From NCBI GenBank assembly GCA_020086605.1, contig JACBWW010000029.1, positions 3,709,411-3,773,410 of the forward strand: DNA of 64,000 nt. Reading direction: 5' to 3'. Of the stretch, positions 48,801 to 63,741 are shown one piece after another. The DNA is from Lanius collurio. Its lineage: Eukaryota > Chordata > Aves > Passeriformes > Laniidae. Made by a program: the position numbers and the translations under genes. The notes beneath the pieces are model-generated. The model was not told the origin of the DNA and did no database searches. It saw only the letters and a list, made by a program, of their open reading frames with translations. Within the stretch, counting starts at the first letter, position 1, and each line of letters opens with the position of its first letter.

Positions 48801-51800
48801 GACAAGCCATGAACTCATTTATCAGTGACAATAGTGTCATCTCAGCTCCAAATAAACTGAATGTTATATGATTTACTGGTTGCAGAACTAAATCTACCTA
48901 AACTGACTCAGCTGTGGTCTGTCTAAAGTAATCGTTTTATCAAGGGGTTGATTTTTTTTTTTAAGGTTTTTTTTTTTTAGTGAACCAACCAAGCCAATCA
49001 TATTAAGGAAAAAAAAATCACTGTTGCTTACTTAAATTCTTAAAGATTAGGACTGATTGAAAGTGGAAATGCACATACAAAACACAATATTTTGATTCTG
49101 TTTAAAGAAGTCAGAAATTTCAGTTATTTGCCTGTTTTCTTCCAGCTGCAGCTACTCACTAAATCCAAACCAAAGTAGCTTAACAGCTTCTGAATGTGTT
49201 TATCTTAACTAATTTACTATTTGTGGGAGTGGGGATATTGCCTAAGTATAATTATGAACTCTCTGCTTCTGAAGTTCAGAATTTCCTTCAAGTGTTAGAC
49301 AGCAATTATTTAGATTTTAATTTAATACCATTTGTTATAGGAAAAGATTTTGCAACATACCTGTTCTGTCTAGTCACATCTGTAAGGTATTAATCAGATT
49401 TTAAAAAATCCCACATCACTTTATCAATTTCATCTCTGAGGCAGTTTAATACACTTAACTTTTCCAAAAACGTGCTCATTTTGGTCCTGATTCAAGAAAT
49501 ATCCATCATTAGGACAGCAGAGGGACCCAAAAGTGCATCAGTTGCAGTTTCAGTGTCTGCTTGAAATTCTGCTCGTGTTCCCCCACTAAACTCATGCAGC
49601 TCTTGCTGCTCACAAATGTCACACACACCCCTGTATGTCATGAAATGTGAACTGAATATAGAAAACTGGATAAACAATCGTAGGTTTTGCAAAATACAAA
49701 TCTAGAGCTACCTCATCCTGCCCCAGGAACCAGGGTGTCTTAGAAAGTTTTATCAGAATTTGTTAAATTTACAATATTCTTACTGTGCCACCATTGGTTT
49801 TTCGAGTATGACCCAAACTTGGGGGGAGAACAGCTGAGGGATAAAGTTGGGTGTTCACCAATGGAGCTCTTGGCTTGTAGCTCATCAATCATGTACAAAG
49901 CTCCTCCAGCCCAAGCCATTCCCATGGCACAGCACAGTGCCTGCCATGGAGCCCACTGGGCCAGTGAAACAGAGATTGAAAGATACAGCACACCCACACC
50001 ATGGAAGTTTTAAGAAGTCACGGAAAAAAATCATAGAGCATTGAGAAAGCAGAGCTGGGAAGGAGATCTTTACCCACAGAGTTACTATGAGAACATGCTC
50101 AGAAGCAGAACTCTTGAAGGAGCTTAGCTTTGACACCCATTTTTTTATTCATCTGTGGATGTTTTCCTCCAGTGTGAAACAATTTAAACAAGTTTATTGA
50201 CCAGCCTGTGAGCCATCACTCATGCCCAGATGCCTGGCCCTGCAGTCTGTGCTTGGAAGGAGCATGAAAGATCCAACTCAAAATCCAGGGGTTGATCTTG
50301 CAGCAAGTAGAACAGGCTAGACATGAAAAACCCAAACATATCTGAAGGCTGAGAAGTTTGACTAAGGAATTGATAGTGAACTATGACTTCTTTGATGCCC
50401 TGGTCCTGAGTTTGACTTGCTTTGCTCTCAAGAGCAGCACAAGTAGTGAAGAACAAGGCTCCCACTGTTGAATACCAAATGCTTTAACACTACAGATATT
50501 TTGTACTAAAAATCTGATGCAACCTCAGTGTTTCAAAACACCGAGGTCAAAGTCTTCTGGGGTGTTGCAGGGGGAGGAGGGGACATCACTCAGCAGCAGT
50601 GACCATGCAGGCTCTGCTCCAGGTCACCCAGTCCCCTTCCATGCAGGAGCTGCAGCCAAACCTGGCCCCTCGCTGTGATAAATGATAAAAGCTGCTCTTT
50701 TCTGATATATAAACACCTTGACAAATGGTGGGGTGTGAGCAGAGTGGGTGTGCAATTCCAACGAGGCAGTTCAAAGAAGAACCAAATAAACCAACCAAAC
50801 CAACAAAAACTTTCAAGGGGTGTTAATGATGCACTTTTTGCTGTGCCCAGCACTCTGGCCATAGTGCTCTGAGCATTATGCAATTTGAGAACAAGCTCCC
50901 TTTGACTTGTACCCATTCTTAACAGAAAATGAATTGGTGGGGAAACTATTTGCTAGGAGAGACATAGAAATTAATGGCATGGCATTGTATGTGCCTGTGT
51001 GTGGCAAGGACACAGGCCAAGCTCGGCACGGACTCCTGAGAGCTAAATGAGCATCCAAGTGCTCAAAGCAGCATCAAAGGATCTCCAGAAATGAGCAAAC
51101 TTCCTAAATAAGCATAAATAATGAAGCTCGGGGCTGTATGAGAAAGCTCATCAGTATATAAATAGTTCATTTTGAAGTTCTCTATTATAAAACACCATCA
51201 GAAAAGGGCTGATGCACGAATAGAGGCTGAGGCTTTGTGTGATTATCAGTGATGTAAAGGATAAGGGGGGATGATGGAGATGGGCTGGGAAATACAGGTC
51301 TAAAATAGTGTGGGGCAGGAGATAAAGCCAGCAGAGTCAAACTTGTGAGCCCTCTGAGCCATTTTTCACTATTTTTAGGAAAACCTATCCAGAGCTGTTC
51401 ACCTCCCATCACGAGGCCCTTCTTGTTGAATCTTTGAGGATGCTTGTATCTAAATCATGTCCTTGCTCGTGCAGAGCCCATTCAGAGCACAGATATCAGC
51501 ACCAGACCCTGGTAATAAGATACTGCCAAAATCGCTCACACAAGCAGCTTGTAACTCCTGCAAGATGTCCCTTGTCTTCTCCAGGATAGAGCAGTATTTT
51601 TATCTTCAAGTCCCATTATTCTCTTCATCAACATTTGCTTTTCACTGAATTTTTTCTCTGTCAATCCCCCAGCCAAAGCTCCTCATCAGGCACCCTACAT
51701 TGGGTGCAGCAGTTGCTAATATCCACTAGTACCTGCCACAGCTGCTGCAGTGACAACAGTGAAATGTCCAAGGATTCTGCCTCTTCATCCAGCATTTCTT

Positions 51801-54104
51801 GTTTTCAGTAGCTTTAATGAATAGGGAAAAGTGTGTACTTTTCTTTACCCTCTGAAATACAGTTTTTACCTGGCCTTTGTCTTATTAGGAACAAGCATTC
51901 AGCACTTCTCACATCAGTCTTAAATACATCCTGAACAGACAGAGTGGAAAATTGTCTTAAACCCTTTGGCATCCACTTGCTGTCAGTTGAATGTCAAGTC
52001 AGGAATAAAAATTGGCAACTAGCTGTAGATTTCACAGTGGTGCAGCGGGATTTGTGGAGCTGAATTTGCAGTTCAGTTCCTGGCTTCAGCTGTCACTCCA
52101 TGTACCTCCAGTGATGAGCATTCATGCCACAGCGAGGCATTGGAGTTGTCAGATATCCAGGACTTGCTGAAATAACTTCATTTGGAAATGGACTGTCTCT
52201 TCTGGTCTGAATAATCAGACAGAACAACATACAAAATGTTTGACGTGTACTAGGAGCCTGGGACAGTCTCTGACACATGAAAATATTTGGAATAGCTCAG
52301 ACTCCATTCAATGCTTCTCCAGAGTTTTGCAGAACAGTAAATTAGGAGCTCTGTAATTAAGCTGTATGCTCCCTCTCTTTAATTATGCTTTAATACCATC
52401 TCTTTTAATAGAAATAGTGAAAGCCATTGATCAAATACTTCTCAGGCACCTCAATATAATCTAAAAGGAAAGTAAATGGTAGCAGGGAACAAACCTTTTA
52501 CAGCTTGCTGTCCATACTTATTCTCCAGGCTTAACTACATTTTGGAAATAAAAGTAGGTCAGAACTGCCTTTCCTATTGAAGAGGAGAAACAAAAATCAG
52601 CATAGGTGTTTTCCTCTGCATTTATGAGCAATAAATACGTTACTTTGGGGCTAAGCAGAAAACTACCCATTTATCCTTGCAGTTACTCTGGTAGTTTGGC
52701 ACAGTCACACTTTGGGTACAGCCCAGAGCAGTCCTGTAGTGCAGTGAGGACCTGCTCTGTGTGACCCACTCCCATCTTCCTGAGCACCTCCAATTCTTTT
52801 ATTACAGGTTATTAGACCTTCCCATTCCCTTTAGATTCCTTTTCCCTTTAGCTCCTGCCTGTGGACTTTCCCATGAAGATGCTGAACTCTTTTCTGAACC
52901 TGTTGATACCACAACAAACCGTGGCAACAAAATCCAGATTTCTTCCTGCTGCTTTTACCATTTTTAACCCACTCTCCTATCAGTAACCTCTGAATTCTTG
53001 TGCTGTGTCATTTGAATATCAGGCTTGTGCTTGCCTTACCCACAGCTTTACGACTTTAAATTCTCAGCCATGTCTCAGCCAAGTAAATCCCGGCACAATT
53101 TTTAGAAGATAACCAAATCAAACTGCAAGACTAGTCCTCAAATAGAAAATACGGTAAGGGAAATTATATTAGTCATGAAAGACATAACAACTTGTCAGCA
53201 ACAGCTCTGTTACCATCACATTGAGATCACACTTAAATGTTCCAGCTCAGCTTATAAAATATTTGAAAGGAGAGTGCACATCTCCTTCAGATCAGTGATT
53301 ATTCTCAAATTCTGGGACAAAATCCCCATGTCACTGAAATAAAATAAAGATTGATTTTGTAAAATGTTCTTTGTATAAAGCAAAAGAATTGCTCATTCAC
53401 TGTAACCTTCTGTTTGTAGGCCAACTTTGAGCAACAAAATAGAGGCACGTTTAAATTAATTCCCTTGGTTTGGTTTTTGCTCTGCCCAGCACAAACTCCA
53501 CAGCTGATTTAACTGCAATGCCTTGACTTTGTTCCACTGTCCAAAGTCAAAGGCATTCCAGTGCACCACACACCAGCCCTACATTCCATGATTGCTGCTG
53601 CAGCTTTTCCAGGAAAGAATCCCAACTCTAAGCTCAGGGAGTCTCCCTGTGCTGTCTGAACAGGGGTCAGGCAGCTCCTCAATTAGCTCTAGGAGATAAA
53701 ACTGCACATCTTCACCCTCCAAACTTACTTAAACCACCACTTTTATGCATCAGGTTTCTGGTTTGCTCATTTCAGCTGGGGTTGGTACTAAAGCACACAG
53801 AGCCCTGGACAAGGACCTGGATATTTTCTGACAGGTCACCGAGCTGGAGCCTCACGGGCTTGTCCCAGCAGCTCCTTTGTGCCTGCTGTCCTGACAGCCT
53901 GACTCGTGCTGTCCAGGGCTCCTCTCCTGGCCAGCCTGGTGCAGCTTCCCTAACCCACAGAGGCACATAACCAGTCTCTTACTCAACTCCTGACGCAAAC
54001 CCGGTGTCTCTGGAATCCAAAAAAAATCCTCCAACCCCCCCTTAAATTAATATTATCTATGGTTCCTCTGTTATGCAAGCTAAATATTGAATGTAGCACA
54101 GGAC
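45861..54104. other. Long intergenic stretch, no gene recognised
   Basis: About 8 kb between the CpG patch and the UBLCP1 3' end. Open frames on both strands (up to 139 codons near 47.4-47.8 kb) overlap one another, have no family motifs and no conserved splice framing. T- and A-rich runs occur near 48,950-49,015. Confidence 0.4.
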
Positions 54105-55100
54105 ACAAAGTATGAAAAAGGTATTTATTATTTACACAACTGCTATAGTTCCTTAAGAACAATATATACCATTTTTTATTTGAAAGGGTCAGTCTTCTTT
54201 CAAATCCATGAACTGCATAATGCACAAGTGTTGGAAATGCCAAACAGCAGTCACATCACACTTCTATAGTGCAGGCATAAGCAGCGCAAGTAAATGATAT
54301 TTTAAGAACAGTATGGCTGAATATTGTATTTAAACACAGTGTTTGCACTTTGACAAGATTTAGCTAGAAGAGAACAAGGGTTTTGTTCATGCTTTGTTAG
54401 GAATGTGACTTTCCCATCTGAGGTCTAAACCCTTTATCTGACATACGGGGATTTTTCAGGCAGGCTGCTTTTCACTGACCAATAGTGGGTTTCTCTCCCT
54501 CCAACTTCAATCTTTTGTTTTCCAGTAAACACTGCTTTATAGTATAAGTTCACACACTGGGGTAAACTGGCCACAGAGGTGGTACTTTCTCATCTTACTG
54601 TCTTGCACAGAGAAACACTGACATACTAATACATACCAAACTTAGACAACTTGTAATTTATAGACTTAAATACTGGAATAGGAGAGGGAGACTGTTTCTA
54701 AAGATGGAGGGAATAGAGGATTTATACAATTCATACACTGCCAAGGTTGGCTTTTTAAACAACTTTTTTGGTCTAAATATTTTTTTTTTCTAGTCTCAGA
54801 ATGGTTTTGGTCTTTGATGGTTATGGTTGTACTTCAGCAGCAAAGGAGAGGAAAGGATTTTCAGAAGTAACACCAGAACTGAATGCAAGAAAAAGCAACT
54901 GACTTGTTTCTCCCACTTTGAGCTTATTGCTGTGATCTTTTAAAAAACCCACAACCAACCAACTGGAAGACCAAGTTTAGCAGTCGTTCTGGCATTGGGT
55001 CCAGTGTCCAGCACTATTATACTCTAGCACAAAAGCAAGGAAAAGTCCAAGGATCTTAGTGATGTTCCCTTCAATTCAGTGCCACACAGTTTTATTAGTG
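54105..55100 (-). other. UBLCP1: Probable 3' UTR of UBLCP1
   Basis: AT-rich sequence following the stop codon on the - strand. Candidate AATAAA signals read from the - strand lie at 54,124-54,129 and 54,175-54,180, so transcription would end near 54,105. The exact end is a guess without transcript data. Confidence 0.55.
54124..54129 (-). terminator. Candidate polyadenylation signal AATAAA of UBLCP1
   Basis: TTTATT on the + strand reads AATAAA on the - strand. A second copy lies 51 bases upstream in the transcript (54,175-54,180). Which is used cannot be told from sequence. Confidence 0.5.
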
Positions 55101-58100
55101 TTATTGTCCTTGCTTCTTTGAAAGATACCTGGAAGAAACAAAAGTACAGTTTTTCACCAAGTAAGAGATGGGCACAAATATACTTGGGAGCTTTAGATCA
55201 AAGTATGACTCAGCTTTCTCTTCTCACCAACAATCCTTCTACTGATAATCAACAATTGGAAATGCAATCAATACCACTTATGATTTCTATTTGATTTCAA
55301 CATCTTTCAATTCCATGATAGGTTATCTTGTGGTAATTCAAAGTCATGTTTTAGTTAGACTCTATCAGGCTTTTTAAACAAAAGGGAGGAAGGAAATGGA
55401 AACCTGTTTAATTCTAAGAGGATGGAAAATTACATCAGCTGGAAAAGTGGCTTTTATGTCCTTTAAGATAAAAAGGCCCATTAGTAATGGCACTCCTTCA
55501 AATAAATTCAGGGCTTTAATGAACTGATCCAGCATAACCTGAAAAGAACAGCCCTGCAGCAGCTTCTCTGGAGAATCTGAGTGACTCTGAACTGCTTGTA
55601 TTCTGATCTCACAGCTCTCTCAGCACCAGAGCTGGAGCAATCTGGCTACTTGGTGTGACAGTGAAGGCTTTGTAAATACTCTAGGAGAAAGAATCCAACT
55701 AATTTCACTGACAGTGTGAAATATCCAGTGAATCTCACTGCTTTTAAGGTTTAACATTTCACTTTCTGTTCAAATCAGAAAAATGAAATTGTATCAAGCC
55801 TGTAAGGCTCCTTTTTTTAAGCACCAAAGGAGTGGCTTTCCCACAGCTTTTCTTCATATGCATTAAAGCTTCAGGCTGTTGCATAAAACCATTAAGAAGG
55901 ATTTTGCTTGAGCAGTTGGAAAGTTCTTTTTCATAAGACAGTAACTTGGAGCTGATGAATCCTGCAAAACCACCCAACCTGGATGGTGCCTGAGAACCAC
56001 ACTAACAGTTCCTGAAGGAACTGCCAGAAAAGTTGCCTCATAACAAAGGAGTTGGGATGTGAAGCCACAGCCTAACTTTGCAGGGGTGGAAAGAGAGATT
56101 TCCAGGGACCAGGTTCCTTCAAAATTCTTTTCCTTTTAGGAGGTATAATTGCATAATTGGCAGTGCTGAATACTGGAGAAGCATGGAAACACAGATGCAT
56201 TCTGTCAAAATCTTATCATTTTAGGGAAGCTGCCCCAACACTACAGCCCTATTAAAATTCTCTTCAAACTAAAGGACCTTCATAACTGTAAGTGATGCCA
56301 AAGTTCATCAGTTCCATTGTTTCTGGTGTTTGTAGAGACAACCTTAAACAAAACACAGGAGTCAGGGATAGAAAGAAGCAAGAATTTTGACTTTGTTCTT
56401 ACCTTTCCCAATGTTTGTGATTCAGCTCCAAAAAGTCATCTAACTTTGCTATTTCCTTGAGGTATTGGGTGAGCTTTAGGAGCTCCTTGTCTTTATCCCG
56501 ATTTAAATGTGCTTTCATAAAAGGCCTTATCTATACAAAATAAATAAATGGGGTATAACCATTTGCTCACAGAAAGAAAAAATGCTTTAGATTCTCTATA
56601 ATTTACCACCTGACTGAAATATATTTTCAGTACTTTTCACAGATAAGAGGAAGAAAAACCTCTCCCAGTAGTGGTCAGATCCAATTTATCTTCTTCATGC
56701 AAACTGGACTGTGAGGTTTTTGACTCACACCAACCAGGAAGAAGTTCCTTTTCTCTTGCACTTCTTCAGACAGAATTTCTTCTTCCCCTCCCAGACAAAT
56801 TATCTGGAATGGACTGCCACATTTTCTAGTGTGGTTTCACAGAGATTTTTGCAGGAGGGGTTTCCAGCTCAGCATTCTGAGTTGTGTGGAATTGCTGGAA
56901 CCAGATGCTTTCTTTCAACAAAAAGCCTTTGACTACAAGCAGAGCTGTTGTGAAAAGAGATGTCAGAAGCAAAGCTTATCTGACAACTGCTCTAAGCTTG
57001 GAATACATTATACCTGGGCCTGGTTTTAGTGATTCAATGCTCTTGTCTGCAGCTGTTAACAACACTTTGAAAAATACCTTTCCAATCTGAGCTAGAGGGA
57101 CCTCTCTGGATAATCCCTTCCCAGCAAGATCTTTGCTATTCCTGATTCTCCTTCCAATTAAGATCATCTTGTTAGATCTTATCAACTGCTGTCCTCTTCA
57201 CACCAAGGATACTTACAAAGAGATACCATCTTGGATTTCTGCATTTGAAAACATCTTTTTCTTTTTTAGAGAGATTTGTGCAAGTTCTTTAAGTACCACA
57301 TGGCTCTACCATCATATATATGAAGAAATTTATGTTGCACTCTTCTAATCCAGAACCAGCAGTAATTTTTTAACAGAGCACATGCTGGTTGACAGTTGTA
57401 TAAAATGAAATATTTGCTGGTGTGCATTCAAAATAGCTCAAGGTACTAATTATATCTCATAACAGAATATTTGTGATTATCCTGTCATACTGTCATTAAG
57501 TACAGCCACTTGTTTTTTGATGTATTTTTGAATATGACCACTCTGGAGACAGAACATCACATATTTCAATGGTGCCTGTCAGCAATGCCCAGCTTAATTA
57601 CAGCTTGCAGGTATAACTTAAGCAGAAATAGCAATTTCATCGATTTTGGTAATCTCTTAAATGCTCACCTAATAGTGACACAAGGTTTATTTAATACAAC
57701 TATTAAGGAAATACTAAGCCAGATAAATGGCACTGTAAATCAAAAAACATAACAAAATATGCATCTTTGCTAGTTAAGAATAGTCTTTCTTTATGTTACA
57801 GCAAAGTAGGAGAAAGTACTACTTGAAGAATTAAGGAAAAGTAGCAATAAATGAAAATTCCAGTTTACATTACCTTGAGTCCATTCTGTGGGTTCATCAG
57901 GAAGTTTCGGCCAATATCATCAAACATAATAGTATTTTTTTTGCTGTAATACTCTGAAAACTTTCCCCAGATAACACCAAGAGGCTTCACCTACAAATAC
58001 ACAATACAAGGTACCAGAGGTAAATCAGATCATATACAGAAGATGAAAATATCATCTATAGGAACCTGAGTCCAAACTTGAATGGACACTTATAATCTTT

Positions 58101-61100
58101 TGCTTTACCATGAGCAGGGAGTTTGGCTTTAACAGAGGAAGAGATGTGAAATAATATAAATACCCCGCCCCCCACTAAGGAAAACCTTTCTGTTGGTACC
58201 AAGTTTTCTTGCAACAGTTACCCACTGTTTGATTTGAAAGCTGTGACATCTAAATATACCTCTCAAAACATTAATAGAAACTTCCAGTAGAAAAAAAAAA
58301 ATCTCTGGTTCCAAGATTCTTGCAGTTTTCTTGCATGAAAACTCCAGAACAACTTTTTTTTTAATTGAATATTCTAAAGAAGTGTGATAAAATGCCAGCT
58401 GAATGTAGAAAAAGATAGAAAACCAGGTACTTACATCTATTAGTCCTCTCCGAGGAGTGTGCACTGTTATCATGGCAGCACTGTCCAGCATGAAAGTTAT
58501 CTTGTAGTTTGCATTGGTGCTCACCCCAAGCTCCTGTATCACAAAGATTTATTATTACAGCTTCTAATTATGACAGTTTTACTGCTGAACAACTGGAGCC
58601 ACAATTATAGTACATTGTTTGTCACGGGATGAGCTGTGGAGGTTTACCAGAGAAACGCTAAAAATAGATACCTGGGGAAGTTTAGATTTGTTACACAATG
58701 AGGATCATAAAAGTGCACACAGGGATTTATTTTTAGTGTTTAGTATCAGGAACTTAACAGCTGATGCAGGCAGAAAATCAAAGCAACTTAGCAGAGAATG
58801 CAAAATACAAAGGGGTTTTGGCTCATACCTTTGTGCACAACCTCTCACAAAAAAGTTCTACACACCCAACTTTACTTTACAGCAATTGTGTACTGGCTGC
58901 TTTTTGTTCCTCACAGTGATGTGCACAAATCACAGCCCAATCCAAGATGGAATACCCAGGAACAGCTCACTGTCACTGTTCCCTCCTGCACATGTCCAAG
59001 ACAGCAAACATTAGTGTCAATTTGGACTTTTAAGATTTGGTAACCCCTGAAATACACTAGGGAAAACAACCTTTATAGAAATAAAAAACTTTGGATAAGA
59101 GAGCATCACTTTCATTTCAAATCCTTCCCAAAGCTGAAAAGTACCAGTAAAATCTGCTGCCATGGTACAACACAGATATTGCTGACAAATTCTGGTGTGT
59201 GAAACAGCAGCAATATGCAAGGCTACGTAACAGGGAGAAAACACCTTGCAACTATCCAGCCATACTTAACTGATCTGCTTTTATTTAAAAAAGGGAATTG
59301 TGCAGATGAAATGCTATTACCTGCCTGGGTCAGTGTCCTGTCACACTGACAGAACCAGCTGCTCTAGATTGTTTGAATCCCAGGCATAAAGAGGTGGCAA
59401 ACAAGAGATTAAATTTGTTTGTCTGATACGCCCTTCTTTTTAATCCTGTTCCTGCTTTGTAGTTTAAAACACAAACTTTAATGCCAGCTATAGCTGGAAT
59501 CACTGCTCCCTGAGCAAGAGTGAAACTGTTGGAGGGAAGCACCCCTGGTGCCATCAGTTTAAGGAGAAACAAAGTGGCATCTAGTGGCAGGAATCTCAAT
59601 GGATGAGGATCCAGGAGAAGGGTTGGAAAAGTAACCTAGAAATGCAGAAAGGTGACCAGTGCAGGGGAAAGAGCCCATTTTGAACAATGGTCTTCCACAA
59701 GATTTGAGTCCTAACACTCTGACCCACAATATAAACATGTGACACTGCCACAAGAATGCAATGGTTGCAAGGCTCAACGCTGACCTTACTTCCATTAACC
59801 TCATTTCATAGTTCTGATTAAAGGTTCTCATTTCTGAAAGGCATTTTTGTTTAGAAATAATTGTAGCAATTAGTTATTTTGAGGAAGAGAACACTGGAAA
59901 AATGTGCTTTGCTCTGTGAAAACCTGAAAAAAATTGTGCACAATAAAAGCTTAAATTTGGAAAGTTTTTTTCTGGAATGGAAACAATCTTTGATTTATGA
60001 ACATAAAAAACCCCCAAGCCACCAACCAAACACACAGCAATTCTTACTAAGCTCATTAGATTTACAGCTAAGCCTGACTGTAAATATGTTTACCACGAGG
60101 TCAGCTTTTCAAAACTGGCTTCCTGCCTGATTCCAGTAGGGAAGAAACCAGAAAGTGAAAGAGCTCTTATGGGATGTTTAATAAGGCAGAGGAAGCAAGA
60201 GAATCCCCCATAGGTAAGATAAATATGAAAAGAGGTAAAGATAAATATGAAAAGTTTCCTCTTGATAACCTACTCCAGCATGTCACATCTGTCTGTTCCT
60301 TTAAAAAAGAAATCACATTTAAAGACTAAAGCTCTATAATTAGAGCTAAGATGAAAGCAACAGTGCAGGGCTGCGTGATGGATCCAAGTTTCAGCAGGTA
60401 CTGACTTGTGTTTAGTTCTGCTAAATTTAGCACCTACTGCTGATAGTTTGTGTAGAATTCTAAAATTAGATTTAATCTAGTTTTGTGATAAAGATAATTT
60501 AAAGTGACTATGGAAATTGAAACAACTCAGGTTATGATTCATACAACCTCCTCAGTTTCTACCCTGCTCTGCAACACAGCTTGAGCCCACCTGCATGAAG
60601 AGCTACCCAGACCAGAAACAAATTACATGTTTTCAGAACAACTTACTTTCATTTTAGCTTCAATCCACTTCATATTGGTAGCAGCTGAAACAAAAGGGAA
60701 AAAACACAAAGAATACTTTATCAAAATTAAGTCATTGGCAGGCAAAGAAAAAAGAAATAACCCACAAACTTGTTCACTTAGTATGTCAAATTTTTACACA
60801 ATTACAATTTAATTTTAGAAAGAGACACCCTTGTTGCAGCTTTTAGGGCCACTGCCTTAAAGAAGGTCTTCCTTCATGGAAGACTATTTTTGTTTGGAAA
60901 AGCTTACTTTTCAAATGAACAACTAGATGAAGCCCTGCAAACAGTTAAACCATTTTCTACATCAGCTGTTACTGAAGTACAGCCTGCAGGACCATAAGAG
61001 TGGGATACACCTGACTTGAGGAACCCCACTGCCTGTGCAGGATTTCCTCCTGGAAACAATGACAGGAATACATAAAATGTGGAAAAGAGAAAGTGTCAGC

Positions 61101-63602
61101 TGTCTACTGAGCTAAGAATATGTAGAAACATTGACTACAAAAATGACATTGGGTAATACAATTTTAGTATGGTTTGAACCCTGCACTGGCTAAAATCTGT
61201 TCTCCAGCTGTTGGACAGGAATTGAACTAGAAGACAAAAGACAAACTACCCCAGCAGACAGGAGAGTTTGGTTCATTTGGCAGCTCACTATGTGTTGTCT
61301 GGACTGACATTATTTGTAAAAATCACTATCAAACATTGTTCTAATGTTGATTATACAGTTGTGTTCCTTCAAGCACTTCTTTGTACAAAGTGCCACTCAG
61401 TAAAGTGATGCTGAACTTCATCCTCTGACTAGACCCATTCCTGTGAGCAGTATATGGTGCTTTGTCACATAAGAATTGGTATTTTCTAAAATCTCTCTAA
61501 TTATTGTGTGAATTACAGCCAAACATTTCTGTATTGTTTTAGATCTTGTAATTCACACTAAAAAAGACGTACAAAACCCTCCCACCCAGAGTCTCTGCTC
61601 TGGATGACAATTTACAATAAACTCTCAGGTACTGAGTACAACACTTACACCAAATTACAATATCATAGTCCTCATATGCAGAAGTCAGGAATTCATGGAG
61701 GTATGGCCTCATCAGCTCTACCCCAGTTTCAGCACATGATCTGTGGTCTTTAAAAGAACACAAGAGAGAAGCAATTCAGTATAAAGTATTAGCTATTAAA
61801 GTCCAGTCTGATTTTCCTTTCTATCCAGAGAACCAGGAGTTTAATGAGGGAGGAGGCATTTAATGATTGATATCAAACTCTCGTTCCCATTTTAAAGGGG
61901 GAAAGATAAAGCAGAGGGAATATTTATCTGTTGGTCTTTACAAGTACTTGAGGGGTTAGCAGTGATTAAATCAGAGATCTCTGGGTATCAATATCTTTGA
62001 AGAGTCAGGACAAGTAGTTCATTTGTGCACTTAGCAAATTTGTAATTGGTCAGATATGAAACAGATTGCTTCAAACCCAGTCCAGTCAGCTGTGTGAACA
62101 TATATTAAGCTCATTTCAGAGATGCACACATTCCCTGTTCCAATTCCAAAACTGCTGCCAAAATCAGCCAGCAGAAGACTTCTCCATAAAAATTTTAAAC
62201 TCAGAAATAGGCTGAACTTTGATGTCAGTTTGGAAACAAATCTCACCAAAAAGGAAAGCTAAGGGAAATGTATAAGGGAAGTTATTATTTACTGCTCACA
62301 GTCTGCTCACAGTCACACTGCCACGACACACCTACAAGCCAGAAAAGTAAGTCAGAAGGAAAATTCTGGCTTTCAAAAAAAAACCAGCTTGACAGAATTT
62401 TCAAGTAAAACATGTTTTTGTGAATGTTTAATAATGATATGTAACTAAAATTTGAAGCTGTTCTCCCATGCCTCCCAAGAGTCAATGAGGTACAGAATTG
62501 GATCAGTACTTTACAATATCTTTCCCTGCCACTGTGATGGCCAAGACAAATTTTCAAGGCAAAGACTATCAGGACAGAAGACTAAATTGCTGATTTTTTA
62601 TGTCTTTTTGCAGCAATTAAATAGTTGCTGCACTAAAATCAACAACATGCAACATTTTAAAATGCTTTTTAAAATGTGAGCTGAAGACAACAAAATCATA
62701 CAAGCAGAAGTTATGTTGTACAACACAGCAAAGCAAAAATCAAGAAACCTGATCTGGCAAATAAATTGAGCTCTTACACAAAAACCATAAGGTGCATAAA
62801 AACTCACCAAATAGTGTATAATCAACATCTAGCACCAGCAGCTTTTTCCCTTCTCTAGGAGGATTCAGAATCTCCACTTTGTATTCTTTAACTCTACGGG
62901 AAATTTTTAGTAGATTTTCTTCCCTGATGTAAAAATGCCAAAAGTAACAGTTAATTAAAATGTACACTCCACAGTCAGTAACAAACTGTTTTAATGGTGT
63001 GAACTCCTAACCTATTTTCTACTTCCACAACTTCCTCTTCGATATCAAAGTCATTGACCACATCATCGTTATCTGGAGGTGGCCCAAGGACGTCTTCCTA
63101 GAGGAATAAAAATAATAAAAGATAGTAAGGATCACAGAAGGAAAAAAAACAATGGATATCAAGTTTCTGTTATTGCACATTACAGGGCAGGAATACTATT
63201 TAACCAAAATTACTTCACTTTACTAGTAGAAGGAATTACTAAAGTATACTGATGATTGGTCAGATTTGAGAAGTCAGTATCACAACAAAAGGTTTGTACT
63301 TCAAGTGCAGAACAAGACAGGAATTTCATGAATACATTGCTCTCAGTTCTGCAGCAAAGCTTACTCTACATAGAAAAATAAATGCAAACAGAAACCTATT
63401 GTACTATCAATTTTTCAAATGATGAGTGGAATATTCAAAATTTAAAATCACAATTAGAAGACACAAAGCAGTTTTTCCTGTTTAAGCTAATAAACAAGCA
63501 AATTATTTACCAAACTCTCCTCACGAGTGCCCATCATCATTATCTTAGTATTTGGTTTCAACTTGAGGGCTCCAAGCTTAACATCATCATCTGCAGGTTT
63601 GC
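55101..63602 (-). CDS. UBLCP1: UBLCP1, ubiquitin-like domain-containing CTD phosphatase 1 (5' exons outside window)
   Basis: HAD-family nuclear phosphatase with an N-terminal ubiquitin-like domain that binds and dephosphorylates the proteasome. Nine coding exons on the - strand: 63511-63602, 63012-63097, 62808-62923, 61649-61747, 60647-60684, 58435-58533, 57874-57990, 56403-56530, 55101-55128. All have AG/GT borders and join without a break. They cover the end of the ubiquitin-like domain ([20 protein letters not shown]), the acidic linker ([11 protein letters not shown]), the catalytic motif DVDYT (DxDxT nucleophile) in exon 62808-62923, IVIWSATN, the second acidic site MFDDIGRN in exon 57874-57990, and the C-terminus [12 protein letters not shown]. 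From memory of the human protein (318 aa) it is almost identical. Exons for roughly the first 50 residues lie right of the window. It is convergent with the Kazal array. Confidence 0.97.
60212..60254. repeat. Short tandem duplication in a UBLCP1 intron
   Basis: 'aggtaagataaatatgaaaa' is followed immediately by a second copy with one extra base (aggtaaagataaatatgaaa). Probably a slippage or short duplication event. Confidence 0.8.
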
Positions 63603-63741
63603 CTATAATGAAAGCAATTTTACTTTTATTGGGCTAGAGAGATTTTAGAAAAATGTCAATACATTCCATACTTAATTGAAATAAGCTCCTTGTAAAACAC
63701 CAGATACCCCAAGCTGTGTTATCACCATCTTCCCTATACAG
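63603..63741 (-). other. UBLCP1 intron, non-coding
   Basis: Upstream of the first visible UBLCP1 acceptor. No sequence for the ubiquitin-like domain's first half is present before the window edge. Confidence 0.6.
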
